Below, piece by piece: positions 33,114-42,550 of a stretch of 64,000 nt of DNA. How positions within the stretch are numbered: position 1 is the stretch's first letter; every line of letters begins with the position of its first letter. The notes below the pieces were generated by a model. It saw nothing but the letters and a program-made list of their open reading frames with translations, did no database searches and had not been told where the DNA came from. The stretch comes from Desulfosporosinus sp. Sb-LF (GTDB taxonomy: Bacteria > Bacillota > Desulfitobacteriia > Desulfitobacteriales > Desulfitobacteriaceae), in the NCBI RefSeq assembly GCF_004766055.1, contig NZ_SPQR01000009.1, forward strand, positions 164,696 to 228,695. Direction: 5' to 3'. The translations under genes were made by a program, and so were the position numbers.

Positions 33114-34063
33114 AACTTCCCCCCCTTTATTTCAAGCAAAGCGCCCCTCAGTAAATTAAGGCTTCCTGCGTCTGGTTCAAAGCGAAATTCGATACACTCC
33201 ATATTTTCCGGAAGTGCCTTTTCAACCCGAAATCGAAGCTTTGGAGCAATGATGACAGCCCCACATTCCTGCAAGGCCTCACGCAAATCCGTCTCCTTCG
33301 GCTGAATTAGGATTCTTAAGGTCGGGTATAAGTTGGCTTGATTCAAGGAATTTTTAACGTTCTCGGAAAATTGATGGCTTTCACAAACCAGGGCCAACTC
33401 CCTGCCCACGGTCAATTTAGCGATGCGCACAATTGTTTCAAGTTTGGGCTGAAGTGAAATTCCTAGAATTGGAAGAGCCAGCTTGTCTAATAGAGTTTTG
33501 ACTTCTGCAAGGTGATTCACTCCTGTGACAGCCATATCCATTCCTGCTAAACGCTCTTGCACTCTAGGCGATTCCTGGAGTTCGGAGAGCAAAAAAGGCA
33601 ACAAACTCACCCCTGGACCGAGATTCCAATTGGCTTCTGACAGTTGCTCAGGATAACCGACCACAAAGACCACTTTTCTATGAGAAAGAAGATCTTTCTT
33701 TTCCATCCCGCGCACATGAACAAAAGAGACAAAGTCATCAATCGAGAACCCCAGCCCCACTGCCTCTTCCATAGCTACATCCACGATACGCAAAACCTTC
33801 TCTTTGCGACCTTCCTGCTGCATAATCAATAACGTATCCGCAACAAAAGTCCCTCGTCCTCGTACAGAATTCAAGATCCCTTCACTCTCTAATTCCTTAT
33901 ACGCTTGGCTCACAGTATTTCGACTAACCGCTAAGCGCTCAGCCAATTCCCGCTCTGTCAACAGCTTCGTACCCGCAGACCAAGCCCCTTGGGTAATTCG
34001 CAGTCGAATCTGTTCTTTAAGCTGAATGTAATAGGGCACGCCACTTTGGCGATCCAGATCCAT
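33110..34063 (-). CDS. GntR-family regulator of the methylaspartate operon
   Basis: The N-terminal about 75 residues are a GntR winged helix-turn-helix of the YtrA style (PYYIQLKEQIRLRI, GTKLLTERELAERLAVSRNTVSQAYKELESEGIL, GRGTFVA). The remaining about 240 residues form a ligand-binding region that is neither the UTRA nor the aminotransferase type; its alternating strand/helix pattern (VVFVVGYPEQL, AVTGVN, LPILGISLQPK, LALVCESHQFS) suggests a periplasmic-binding-protein fold. As first gene of the operon it most likely controls it, with glutamate or a pathway intermediate as candidate effector. No further terminator is seen until after the hydratase genes. Confidence 0.9.
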   Translation of the reverse strand: MDLDRQSGVPYYIQLKEQIRLRITQGAWSAGTKLLTERELAERLAVSRNTVSQAYKELESEGILNSVRGRGTFVADTLLIMQQEGRKEKVLRIVDVAMEEAVGLGFSIDDFVSFVHVRGMEKKDLLSHRKVVFVVGYPEQLSEANWNLGPGVSLLPFLLSELQESPRVQERLAGMDMAVTGVNHLAEVKTLLDKLALPILGISLQPKLETIVRIAKLTVGRELALVCESHQFSENVKNSLNQANLYPTLRILIQPKETDLREALQECGAVIIAPKLRFRVEKALPENMECIEFRFEPDAGSLNLLRGALLEIKGGKF

Positions 34064-34088
34064 TAAAAACCCCTCTTCCCAACCCCAG

Positions 34089-34162
34089 CTACACTTCTAT
34101 TAAATAGGATTGGATCGATCCTTATTGGCATGGTTAATCAGTCCAATCCTACACTTATTAAT
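34089..34162. promoter_or_regulatory. Repeated sites upstream of gntR (candidate operator)
   Basis: CTACACTTCTATTAA (34089-34103) and CTACACTTATTAATT (34149-34163) are direct repeats, and TAGGATTGGA / TCCAATCCTA (34105-34114/34142-34151) is an inverted repeat between them. Sites of this type close before an autoregulated GntR gene are plausible operators, but no promoter consensus was clear enough to fix the spacing. Confidence 0.4.
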
Positions 34163-34283
34163 TCGCCATTTTTTTGGATTTTCCTTTTTATTTTAGACTG
34201 ATAAACCTAATTTAATATTCATAATTGCCCTAAATCATGCCAAGTTAACTTATGCACCCCCAAACATATGCGTTCCTATCTGC

Positions 34284-34316
34284 AAAAAAGACCTGTCACA
34301 ATTAGTACAGGTCTCT
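34284..34316 (-). terminator. Hairpin terminator between the CWB2 gene and gntR
   Basis: AGACCTGT/ACAGGTCT with a 10-base loop; TTTTTT follows on the minus strand. It would stop transcription from the CWB2 side before it enters gntR. Confidence 0.75.
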
Positions 34317-34434
34317 GACGGTGAGCATTCTTTAACAGTACTTCCTTTCTCTGTGAATTCTTAGAGATTAGTTTGCTCATTTACATAGAAACAATGTGTT
34401 ATCGACGGATTCAGTTATATTGTCATAATGAATA

Positions 34435-34480
34435 AAAGAGGCAGGAGATTTGGTTTAATTTCCAAATCCCCTGCCTCTTT
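34435..34480. terminator. Terminator of the CWB2 gene, symmetric
   Basis: AAAGAGGCAGG pairs with CCTGCCTCTTT and, after one mismatch, GATTTGG with CCAAATC, around an 8-base loop. A- and T-rich flanks allow action in both directions. The rest of 34317-34434 shows no gene. Confidence 0.85.
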
Positions 34481-34508
34481 ACTTAAATGATGTGCTTAAA
34501 CCAATGGT

Positions 34509-36131
34509 TTAACGGTTCAGTATTTGCCGAAGCTGTTGCTCTAGATCATTAGAAACGCCGCTGTTATTACCCACAACAGTTGCTTTGGAAATATACCCTT
34601 TGTTAAATAACAAGAAGTAGTTCAAACTCGACGGAAGCGAATTCTCAGGAAGCATAGCGACAAAGCCCCCGTTTTTAGCAGCCAGAGCGGCTGTCAACAA
34701 GGCATCAGCATAGGGATTCCCTGCACTGACATCATCTTGACGGACAAGACCGGATGTAAAGTAGAGCGGGGATTGGGGAGCTTGGGTGTTGAAGAGATTT
34801 TGGAAGATGATGGATTGGGTGTCATAACGGTCAAATCCACCCCAGCGTTTGACCAAATACTTCGAACTTAGTTGACTTTCCACTTGAGCTCCGATAACCG
34901 CGGTGCCTCCAAGCAAGATAACGTTACTCGCCTTGAGATCGGTCAAAGCCTGAAGGGTCGAAGCTGGTAATACATCTCGATCAGTGAGTAGAATTGGGCT
35001 TCCCTGCTCGGCGGCAAAGGCACTGATTGCGATCGCATCTGGTATAGCGTACCCATTAGCGATATAGACAGTATGGGTGGGATCTATCCCCACATTAGAC
35101 GAGATCATAGCGGCTGTATCATACGTTTGTTGTCCAGCAATCCGTGTGACAGTAAATTCGTTACTCAAAGTGTCCTGAATATCTTGAGCAATAGCAACTG
35201 TTCCTCCAACAATGTATACATTCTTAGCCCCTAAAGCATGAATCTCCGCTAGCGTCCGATCATCTAATTTTGTAGAATTGGTCATCAGAATCGGCGCATC
35301 AAGCTTCTTAGAAAGTGGAGCCGCAGCGAGAGCATCCGAGAATTGATCATCTCGTGCCAAGATCACATTGGGGGTTCCTAGCGTCCAACCACTCTGTGCA
35401 ATAGCAACCGATAGGGAGACATTATCTTCCGTTGTACCTCCGATTCTGGCATTTTGAGTATAGGCTGGAAGAACCGGAATCGTACCGATCACATGTCCAG
35501 CGTAAATAATGTTGACTGTTCCCAATAAGGTCGGCGTCATGTTGAAGGTAAACGTTCCATCACTAAGTGTTGTGTAGTTTGAGTTCGTTCCACCTACTAG
35601 AGTGCCGTCTACAGATCCGGATTTACGAACCAATGGATTCCCAGCGGAATCCGTAACCTTAACCGTTATGGTTTTATCAGTATTAATAACGAGAGAGTCT
35701 GTAATGATGGTTCTAGCGTTCAGGACTGTAATAGTCCCTGCTGCTAGGGCTGTACCTAAAGCTCCTTGACGTATGACTAACTGATAATCTCCAGCGGTTT
35801 CTAACGTAACGTTTGAAATTGTGTAATTTCCGGAGTTTCCAGAAATGGGGAATAATTTCGAAACCCCCTTAGCATCTGTAATGGTGGCGCTACCCACGGA
35901 TCCCGAAAAGGGGTCAGATTTATTATCCCAAAGTTGAACATTTATACTACTTACTTCTCCGGCAATCAGTGTAGAATCTGCGCTGGTCGCAAAATTGAGC
36001 CATGATAGCCATGTACTACCATCATCAACTGTACTCGCTGAAGCAACCCCCGGTATCATTCCGATCAGCAGGAACACGATCATCAGCACACCCAATACTG
36101 TTCTAGCATGAGTTTGTCTTTGTTTCCCCAC
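34509..36131 (-). CDS. Secreted cell-wall protein with CWB2 repeats and Ig-like domains
   Basis: GTG 36131 is preceded by GGAAGGGG at eight bases; a longer frame opens at 36158. A signal peptide ends near PGVASA. Two Ig-like regions follow (about 40-240). Three cell-wall-binding type 2 repeats cover the C-terminal half (about 245-540), recognisable by LARDDQFSDALAAAPLSKKL, ILMTNSTKLDD, NVYIVGGTVAI, RIAGQQTYDTAAMIS and the later NVILLGGTAVIG, RWGGFDRYDTQSI. CWB2 triplets anchor proteins to anionic wall polymers. It is last in a run with a MacAB-like exporter, which may handle wall-directed or toxic compounds. Confidence 0.92.
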   Translation of the reverse strand: MGKQRQTHARTVLGVLMIVFLLIGMIPGVASASTVDDGSTWLSWLNFATSADSTLIAGEVSSINVQLWDNKSDPFSGSVGSATITDAKGVSKLFPISGNSGNYTISNVTLETAGDYQLVIRQGALGTALAAGTITVLNARTIITDSLVINTDKTITVKVTDSAGNPLVRKSGSVDGTLVGGTNSNYTTLSDGTFTFNMTPTLLGTVNIIYAGHVIGTIPVLPAYTQNARIGGTTEDNVSLSVAIAQSGWTLGTPNVILARDDQFSDALAAAPLSKKLDAPILMTNSTKLDDRTLAEIHALGAKNVYIVGGTVAIAQDIQDTLSNEFTVTRIAGQQTYDTAAMISSNVGIDPTHTVYIANGYAIPDAIAISAFAAEQGSPILLTDRDVLPASTLQALTDLKASNVILLGGTAVIGAQVESQLSSKYLVKRWGGFDRYDTQSIIFQNLFNTQAPQSPLYFTSGLVRQDDVSAGNPYADALLTAALAAKNGGFVAMLPENSLPSSLNYFLLFNKGYISKATVVGNNSGVSNDLEQQLRQILNR

Positions 36132-36220
36132 AACTATTACCCCTTCCGATAATAACATTTATACCACTTGTGTGCGTTCCTTGTGCAAAGAATAGCCGCC
36201 CTTCATAAGCCTGATTCTGT

Positions 36221-37438
36221 TTACTCATACCTCAAGGCATCAATCGGATCCATGGCAGCAGCCTTTCGTGCCGGGAAAACTCCGAAGATAATACCGATAG
36301 CTGCAGAGAAACCAAAAGCAACGAACACGGAAGTCATTGAAATACTGGTACTCATCTTCAAAGCCGTACCTGCTAGGTTAGACCCTCCATAACCAAGGGC
36401 GATGCCAATCCCACCCCCTAGTATACTAAGCACGACCGCCTCAATGAGAAACTGCAAGAGAATATCCATACCTTTAGCACCGATCGCTTTTCGGATTCCG
36501 ATCTCCCGAGTTCGTTCGGTGACCGAAACGAGCATAATATTCATGATTCCAATCCCGCCAACCAGCAAGGAAATGCCCGCGATACCGCCCAGGAGCATGG
36601 TCAAGGTTTGAGTTACTCCTGTCATGGTTGCTAACATATCGGCCTGATTCTGAACCGTAAAGTCATCCGTTTTGCCAGCCGCAATTTTATGGGCTTTATG
36701 CAGAGCTGCAGTAATCTCATCTTGGGCCGTTTGCATCTGGTCCGCTGAAGAAGCCGATACCAAGATACTACGCACCGTCTTTTTCCCGATTAAGCGCGCC
36801 TGAACCGTTGAAATTGGAGCGGTAATCATATCGTCACTACTCATAAATCCAGTTGACCCTGTAGCAGTTGTCACTCCAATAACCTGAAAAGGAACGTTAT
36901 TAATTTTAATAATTTTCCCGATAACTGAAGCATTTGCGTCCCCCATAAGGTTTGTAACCACTGTTGGGCCTAGGACAGCAACTCTTGCGCTGCTATCCAC
37001 ATCCTCTTGCGTAATAAAACGACCACTAGCAATAGTGACATTTTTAATTACCGCATAGTCCGCTGTGGTTCCATTAATACTTGTGGAAGTATTTCCCGAA
37101 CCAAAGACCACTTGCCCATTTGAGCTTGATACTGGAGCAACTGCTTTTACAGCCGTACCAATCTGAATCTTGGTAACATCCGTCATACTTAGGGTGTTTG
37201 AGCTGCCAGCTCCCCCTTTAACCCCTCCGGAATTCGACTGTCCTGAGCTAATTGTTAGAAGATTTGAGCCGAGTCCCTGAATCTGGGAGGTGATCGAAGC
37301 GGTTGCCCCATTACCGATCCCAACCATAGCAATGACTGCCGCCACACCGATAATCATCCCGAGCATTGTCAAAGCTGACCGAAGTTTGTTTGCACGCAAA
37401 GCCCTAAGAGAGACTCGAATACTTTCAAAAAAGTTCAC
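36221..37438 (-). CDS. MacB-like ABC transporter permease
   Basis: The 405-residue protein has the FtsX/MacB arrangement: one N-terminal helix (IRVSLRALRANKLRSALTMLGMIIGVAAVIAM), a large extracytoplasmic MacB-PCD domain (about 45-250) and three C-terminal helices, with SVTERTREIGIRKAIGA between. These proteins use ATP hydrolysis outside the membrane plane to drive export of peptides, siderophores or drugs with a periplasmic-adaptor partner. It overlaps the ATPase gene by four bases and is preceded by a matching HlyD-type adaptor gene. Confidence 0.95.
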   Translation of the reverse strand: MNFFESIRVSLRALRANKLRSALTMLGMIIGVAAVIAMVGIGNGATASITSQIQGLGSNLLTISSGQSNSGGVKGGAGSSNTLSMTDVTKIQIGTAVKAVAPVSSSNGQVVFGSGNTSTSINGTTADYAVIKNVTIASGRFITQEDVDSSARVAVLGPTVVTNLMGDANASVIGKIIKINNVPFQVIGVTTATGSTGFMSSDDMITAPISTVQARLIGKKTVRSILVSASSADQMQTAQDEITAALHKAHKIAAGKTDDFTVQNQADMLATMTGVTQTLTMLLGGIAGISLLVGGIGIMNIMLVSVTERTREIGIRKAIGAKGMDILLQFLIEAVVLSILGGGIGIALGYGGSNLAGTALKMSTSISMTSVFVAFGFSAAIGIIFGVFPARKAAAMDPIDALRYE

Positions 37439-38160
37439 TTTGCTGCTCCCTCCTCAAGGACTTGCGCTTGAGCCTGACGTTGATTTTCTACTATTTCGTC
37501 CCCTTCAACATGCCCGTCACGGAAACGCACAATCCTTTGGGTAAATTCTGCAATATCAGGTTCGTGCGTTACAATAATAATCGTATTACCGGACGCGTGC
37601 AGGCGCTGAAAGATCGCCATTACTTCTTCACTGGATCGACTATCTAAGTTCCCGGTAGGTTCATCAGCCAGTATGATCGCAGGTTTTGTGACGAGAGCAC
37701 GCGCTATGGCTACCCGCTGTTGCTGACCACCAGAAAGTTCTTTGGGACGGTGATGAATCCGACCGCCCAAACCGACAGATTCTAAGGCGGCAATGGCGCG
37801 TGCTCGTCTTTCTTTGCCCCCTACCCCTGCATAGAGCATGGGTAGTTCTACATTTTCTACCGCCGTTGTCCGGGCAAGAAGATTAAATCCTTGAAAGACA
37901 AAACCGATCTTGCGGTTGCGAATCACAGATAAGTCATCACCACTGGCCTTCGCTACATCAGTTCCGTCAAGATAATACTCACCTTCCGTCGGGGTATCCA
38001 AACATCCTAAAATATTCATCATGGATGACTTGCCGGAACCAGAGGGTCCCATAATTGAGACAAATTCATTAGCTCCTACATGAAGGTTCACCCCGCTTAA
38101 GGCCGCCACTTGAATATCACCGTTCGCATATATTTTTTTAATCCCTTTGAGATTTATCAA
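37435..38160 (-). CDS. MacB/LolD-type ABC transporter ATP-binding protein
   Basis: A 241-residue ATPase with Walker A GPSGSGKSS, a Q-loop in GFVFQGFNLLARTT, signature LSGGQQQRVAIARAL, Walker B ILADEPTGNLD and the His-switch IIIVTHE. The GNLDSRSS run after Walker B is typical of the FtsE/LolD/MacB class. The C-terminus has a short coiled tail (ENQRQAQAQVLEEGAAK). It works with the permease downstream and the adaptor 40 bases upstream. Confidence 0.97.
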   Translation of the reverse strand: MINLKGIKKIYANGDIQVAALSGVNLHVGANEFVSIMGPSGSGKSSMMNILGCLDTPTEGEYYLDGTDVAKASGDDLSVIRNRKIGFVFQGFNLLARTTAVENVELPMLYAGVGGKERRARAIAALESVGLGGRIHHRPKELSGGQQQRVAIARALVTKPAIILADEPTGNLDSRSSEEVMAIFQRLHASGNTIIIVTHEPDIAEFTQRIVRFRDGHVEGDEIVENQRQAQAQVLEEGAAK

Positions 38161-38200
38161 ATAGCATCCCTCCTGACGTATTCGTCAAAGCACGTTCAAC

Positions 38201-39754
38201 TTAGTTTCCTCTGTTACCGCCGCCACCGCTCATTGCTCTAGCAGGGTTACCGCCACCACCGCCTAAGCTAAATCCCGAAGTGGTTTTAGCTGTCGTAGAA
38301 GACGAACGAGTACCGATAATCACTTCTTGCCCTTCTTCTAGGCCACTTTTTATTTCCACATTCGTGCCATCATCTAAGCCGATCTCCACTGGAATATATC
38401 GGACATTCGCCATCGCATTTCCGGTGCCTGTGTTTCCAGTCCTTGTGTTTCCAGAGCCTGCATTTGCTGAATTATTGGGTTTAGTGTTTGCTTGATTTGC
38501 TGAATCCGCTTTTCCTGCACTAGTACTTGAAGTAACAGGAACAGTGACCCCTGTTTGTTTTCCTCTTGTTTTGACTGCTTCGCTAGGAACGGTTAAAACA
38601 TTCTTGACCTCCGCCACAGTGATGTTTATATTGGCATTCATCCCTGCACGAAGCAAATCGCTGGCCTGATCTACGGTCGACGTGACAGTATACGTCGTAA
38701 CATTCTGGGTGGTTGTGCCTTGTAAGGCAACTAAGTTCACGGTCCCGCTGATATGCTGATTTGGATACGCATCAAGGGTAATATCTACCTTCTGTCCCAC
38801 TTTGACCTGCGTAATATCCGACTGATCAATCGCTGCGTCCACTTCAAGCTTATCCCCCGTAGGAGTGATCGTGATGATGGACTTAGCATCTGAATCTTGG
38901 CCCAGTTGAAGTGGGCATGTGACAACCACAGCGTCAACTGGTGCAACTATTGAGGCCTCATTTAAATCTGCCTGGGCACTGGCTAGTTGAGCCTGCGCTA
39001 TTTGAATAGCTGCTTGAGCCGATTGAACATCTGATGATTTCGGACCCTGAGCTTGTTGATCCACTCCATATTGAGCGGATGTAACATCTGCCTGGGCAGC
39101 AACTAATGCGTTAGCCGCCCCTCCATTTTGGAGATTGTTAGCTGCGGTTAAAGCATCCAATGCCTGATTCAGAGCGTTCTGAGATGATTGAATGGAGGAC
39201 GAATTTCCACTCTGCTGCGCCTTAGCCAAATTATCACTTGCCTGTTTGACATTCTGATTCGCCAGGGTGACTTGATTAGCCAAATAGCTCGCATCCGCAT
39301 TCTGCTTGGCAGATGTTAAATTCTGCTCTGCTTTGGCAAATGCCGCCTGTGCTTGAGCATTGGTTTGGCTATTGAAAGAACTTTCGAGATTTTGAAATTT
39401 GGACTCGGCGGACGTTACATTGGCCTGTGCTTGCAAAACGGCCGTTTTGAGCTTCGTATCATCTATCCTGGCTAGAACTTGCCCTGCTTTAACTGAATCC
39501 CCAGCCTTGACATTGAGCTCCACGATCTTTCCGGCTTGCGAACTATTTCCGGTTGTTGGAAAGGTTAAAGGAATAGAGTGGGGGTAATTGACCGTTCCAG
39601 TTGCCGTAATCACCTTGTTGATATCTCCCATTTTTGCTTTCGCCGTGATATTAGTGGCTACAGCAGGTTTAGCCGTGAATTTTTTATACCCCCAATAACC
39701 GCCCCCCAAGACCAAAACACCCAAAACCCCAATGGTCACCCATTTTTTGTTCAT
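38201..39754 (-). CDS. HlyD/MacA-like membrane fusion protein
   Basis: The start is ATG 39754, with AAGGAGAAAG upstream; a longer frame opens at 39787. The approximately 517-residue product has an N-terminal anchor helix, a lipoyl-like motif (VELNVKAGDSVKAGQVLARID), and a long Ala/Gln/Asn-rich helical hairpin (about 95-270). The beta-barrel (PVDAVVVTCPLQLGQ, PTGDKLEVDAAIDQSD) follows. It is longer than usual because of a Ser/Asn/Gly linker (about 410-450) and a Gly-rich C-terminal tail (GGGGGN, SGGGGN). In monoderms such adaptors span the wall to cooperate with MacB-type permeases. Confidence 0.93.
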   Translation of the reverse strand: MNKKWVTIGVLGVLVLGGGYWGYKKFTAKPAVATNITAKAKMGDINKVITATGTVNYPHSIPLTFPTTGNSSQAGKIVELNVKAGDSVKAGQVLARIDDTKLKTAVLQAQANVTSAESKFQNLESSFNSQTNAQAQAAFAKAEQNLTSAKQNADASYLANQVTLANQNVKQASDNLAKAQQSGNSSSIQSSQNALNQALDALTAANNLQNGGAANALVAAQADVTSAQYGVDQQAQGPKSSDVQSAQAAIQIAQAQLASAQADLNEASIVAPVDAVVVTCPLQLGQDSDAKSIITITPTGDKLEVDAAIDQSDITQVKVGQKVDITLDAYPNQHISGTVNLVALQGTTTQNVTTYTVTSTVDQASDLLRAGMNANINITVAEVKNVLTVPSEAVKTRGKQTGVTVPVTSSTSAGKADSANQANTKPNNSANAGSGNTRTGNTGTGNAMANVRYIPVEIGLDDGTNVEIKSGLEEGQEVIIGTRSSSTTAKTTSGFSLGGGGGNPARAMSGGGGNRGN

Positions 39755-39880
39755 ACTCTTTCTCCTTTTTAAAACAGACTTGATCATTTAAAGGAAGATC
39801 TAACAGTGATCAAACATAATTTCCTTTCTAAACTTACCACAGTATTATGGTCAAATAGCGAAGGACTTCTCAAGATATTG

Positions 39881-41410
39881 TTAAGGTTGTTTAATCGTTA
39901 CATTTGGATTTACAGGCAATAAGATCGAAAAACAACTTCCCACGCCCATTTTGCTTTTCACATGAATGGAACCTCCATGCGCCTGGATGAATTCCTTGGC
40001 AATTGCGAGCCCTAAGCCCGTTCCGCCACTTTCCCGCTCGCGGGCTTTGTCCACACGGTAAAAACGGTCAAAGATATGCTCGATTTCTTCCTCTGGAATT
40101 CCCTCTCCAGAATCCACCACCGTCACTTGGACCCACCCTTCAGATCGCACATTCTCCGTGTTCTTTTCTTCTTTGCGATTCGACCCTTCTACTTTTTCCC
40201 CTTTGCGCCGGAATACAGCACGCAAACGATACGCATTTCCCTCGCTCACCATTTCCTCTTCAGCAGAAGCTTCTGCCTCAGCAAGTAACACTCGCAAAGA
40301 ACCCCCAGGCGGCGTGTGCAAAAGAGCATTCCCGATCAAATTCACAAACACCTGGGTTAAGCGATCCGGGTCACCGGTGATTTCTGGCACATCTCCCGCA
40401 ACTTCGATATGCAACTCCCTTTCCTCGAATTCAATCGCGAATTGCTCAGTAATACGTTCTACCAACTGTCTGAGATCGACCGTTCTTAAAGCCATTGGCA
40501 ATTTACCAGCTTCCGCCAGACTCAGTTGTTGGAGATCTCTCACTAAGCGAATAAGTCTTAGTGTCTCATCTTGAATTGGGAGAATCGTTTCGGGTGTGGA
40601 AGGAAGAACCCCTTCCTGGATCGATTCTAGTTTTCCGAGGATTACCGCAAGTGGTGTACGCAATTCATGGGCAATGTCCGCCACCATATTGCGCCTGACT
40701 TCCTCATTACGGGTCAATTGTTCGGTCATTCGGTTGAAGTCCCTGGCTAGAGTCGCGATATCTCCATTCCCCTTTACCTCAACCCGCGAAGAGAGATCTC
40801 CCTTCCCCACTTTCCGAACCGCCTCCATGAGACGACTTAAGGGCATCGTGAAATGTCGTGTCAGCAACAGACCCAGGAGTAAGGCGACCAAGGAAGTGAT
40901 ACTCAACCCTATGAGCATCGCCTGGATAATCGATGTCCCAATTGTTTTGGCAAGTTTACCCTCCATAACTGAAGGACGTTGTTCCTGCCAGAAATGTCCT
41001 ACCACATTTCCCTTTACCTTAATTTCCTGCCATTGTTTTGAAATTTTATCGTCTATAGAAATCATGGCAAGCTGTTTTCCCATCTCTTTATTAGATGGGT
41101 CTGCTACGACTTTACCGTCTTGGTCAAAGACCAAAAAGCGTTGAGGATCACGAGGGGGACGTCCAAGTTTCTGATCGGGCGACACTTCACTGAGCTTCAA
41201 GATATAATCCTGAACTCCACCCCAACCACCGTGGCCCTCATAATAAATACTTAGGGACTGATTCAAACGCTCACTAAATGCTTGTTGAACGTAGCTTTCA
41301 GCATGCCCGAGCAAGGCCTCAGTTGATATCAAAGCGATCGAAGTAAAGACGATGGCCATAAAAAAAACCATACCAACAAGGGAAAGAATGAACTTACGCC
41401 GCAAGGTCAT
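39881..41410 (-). CDS. Sensor histidine kinase
   Basis: The 509-residue kinase has two membrane helices (about 7-30 and 160-185) around an extracytoplasmic sensing region, then HAMP (about 187-240). The H-box MVADIAHELRTPLAVI follows, then the N-box VFVNLIGNALLHTPPGGS, an inserted Glu/Lys-rich linker (EGSNRKEEKNTENVRSEG), VVDSGEGIPEEEIEHIFDRF and GTGLGLAIAKEF. It overlaps the response-regulator gene by four bases and is followed by the MacAB-like exporter genes, which it probably controls. Confidence 0.95.
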   Translation of the reverse strand: MTLRRKFILSLVGMVFFMAIVFTSIALISTEALLGHAESYVQQAFSERLNQSLSIYYEGHGGWGGVQDYILKLSEVSPDQKLGRPPRDPQRFLVFDQDGKVVADPSNKEMGKQLAMISIDDKISKQWQEIKVKGNVVGHFWQEQRPSVMEGKLAKTIGTSIIQAMLIGLSITSLVALLLGLLLTRHFTMPLSRLMEAVRKVGKGDLSSRVEVKGNGDIATLARDFNRMTEQLTRNEEVRRNMVADIAHELRTPLAVILGKLESIQEGVLPSTPETILPIQDETLRLIRLVRDLQQLSLAEAGKLPMALRTVDLRQLVERITEQFAIEFEERELHIEVAGDVPEITGDPDRLTQVFVNLIGNALLHTPPGGSLRVLLAEAEASAEEEMVSEGNAYRLRAVFRRKGEKVEGSNRKEEKNTENVRSEGWVQVTVVDSGEGIPEEEIEHIFDRFYRVDKARERESGGTGLGLAIAKEFIQAHGGSIHVKSKMGVGSCFSILLPVNPNVTIKQP

Positions 41411-42096
41411 AGCCCTTCACCGAACCGATACCCTACCCCAAAGACTGTTTCCACATATTTCGGGTCACTCGGGTTGTCTTCAATCTTCTTACGCAAATTA
41501 GAAACGTGCGTATCGATAGAGCGTTCATAATAGAGATATTCTTCTCCCATGGCCTGACGCAAAAGTTGAAGACGACTATAAACCGTCCCCGGACGTGTTG
41601 CGAGTAAATGGAGAATCTTGAATTCGGTCGGTGTAAGGAGTAATTCCTGCCCACGTTTCGCGACTTTGTGACTTGAGACATCGATACTCAGCTCTCCACG
41701 GACTAAGATCGAAGCATTCGTTTCCTGTACCCCCCCTGAGGAACGCCTCAGCACGGTTTTTATCCGCGCTGCCAATTCCCGAAGACTAAAAGGCTTAACG
41801 ATATAATCGTCCGCCCCGAACTCCAAGCCCAGGACTCGATCGATTTCCTCTGATTTTGCCGTCAGCATAATAATCGGTATCGTGCTCGTCTCACGCAAGT
41901 GTTTGCACATTTCCAACCCGCTCATCCCTGGCAGCATCCAATCCAACAGGACAAGGTCCGGCTTTTCTCGTTCGATCAGCTCCATACCTTCATGACCATT
42001 GATCGCTGTTAGAACGGTAAATCCTTCCCGTGAAAGGTAGTCTCTGACAAGGGTTAGGATTTCTGATTCATCATCTACTAAGATAATTTTCATCAA
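41407..42096 (-). CDS. OmpR/PhoB-family response regulator
   Basis: The 229-residue protein has a receiver domain with the acidic pair in LVDDESEI, the phosphorylated Asp in DLVLLDWMLPGMSG (about residue 53), Thr in IIMLTAKSE and Lys in YIVKPFSLREL. A winged-helix output domain follows (LLTPTEFKILHLLATRPGTVYSRLQLL, DTHVSNLRKKIED). First gene of the TCS-exporter run. Upstream, 42107-42300 shows no gene. Confidence 0.96.
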   Translation of the reverse strand: MMKIILVDDESEILTLVRDYLSREGFTVLTAINGHEGMELIEREKPDLVLLDWMLPGMSGLEMCKHLRETSTIPIIMLTAKSEEIDRVLGLEFGADDYIVKPFSLRELAARIKTVLRRSSGGVQETNASILVRGELSIDVSSHKVAKRGQELLLTPTEFKILHLLATRPGTVYSRLQLLRQAMGEEYLYYERSIDTHVSNLRKKIEDNPSDPKYVETVFGVGYRFGEGL

Positions 42097-42318
42097 CGCT
42101 CGGCGATTACTCCACCATCCTCATTATGTGGCGGAACAATCACCTTCCCTCCTTTCTATGAAACCTTTTATTTTCTGTCTGCAAAATTTTTTTAATTTAG
42201 ATAACTTAACGTTCAAAACTAAGTAATTTTTCTTATTCGATAATTTAAGTATACAGCCTATGTCTTAGATGTATTTGGGATACTTCTCAAGATTTTATGG
42301 AGATTACACTATAAAATA

Positions 42319-42352
42319 ATACCCTCACTTAAGCCATCCTAAGCAAGGGTAT
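42319..42352. terminator. Hairpin between gerMN-like gene and the response regulator
   Basis: ATACCCT/AGGGTAT with an inner CTTA/TAAG; on the minus strand ATTATTTTAT follows. It may act as a second terminator for the GerMN gene. Confidence 0.45.
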
Positions 42353-42487
42353 ATCAAAAACGATTATTTTTACCATTCCCCCATGATCAGAGACCTAAAT
42401 TCTCGAATGACCAAGTCTCTCCCATAACTATAGTTTAGCATAAATCATAAATTTATACACTTAGATGATGCATTTCGATAAATACGA

Positions 42488-42524
42488 ATAAAACGGATAC
42501 CTTACTTTGAAGATATCCGTTTCG
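42488..42524 (-). terminator. Terminator of the GerMN lipoprotein gene
   Basis: AAACGGATA pairs with TATCCGTTT around a 14-base loop. It lies 27 bases after the stop codon, with TTTTATT on the minus strand. Confidence 0.7.
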
Positions 42525-42550
42525 ATTATTAAGAATACTCAATCGACTTA

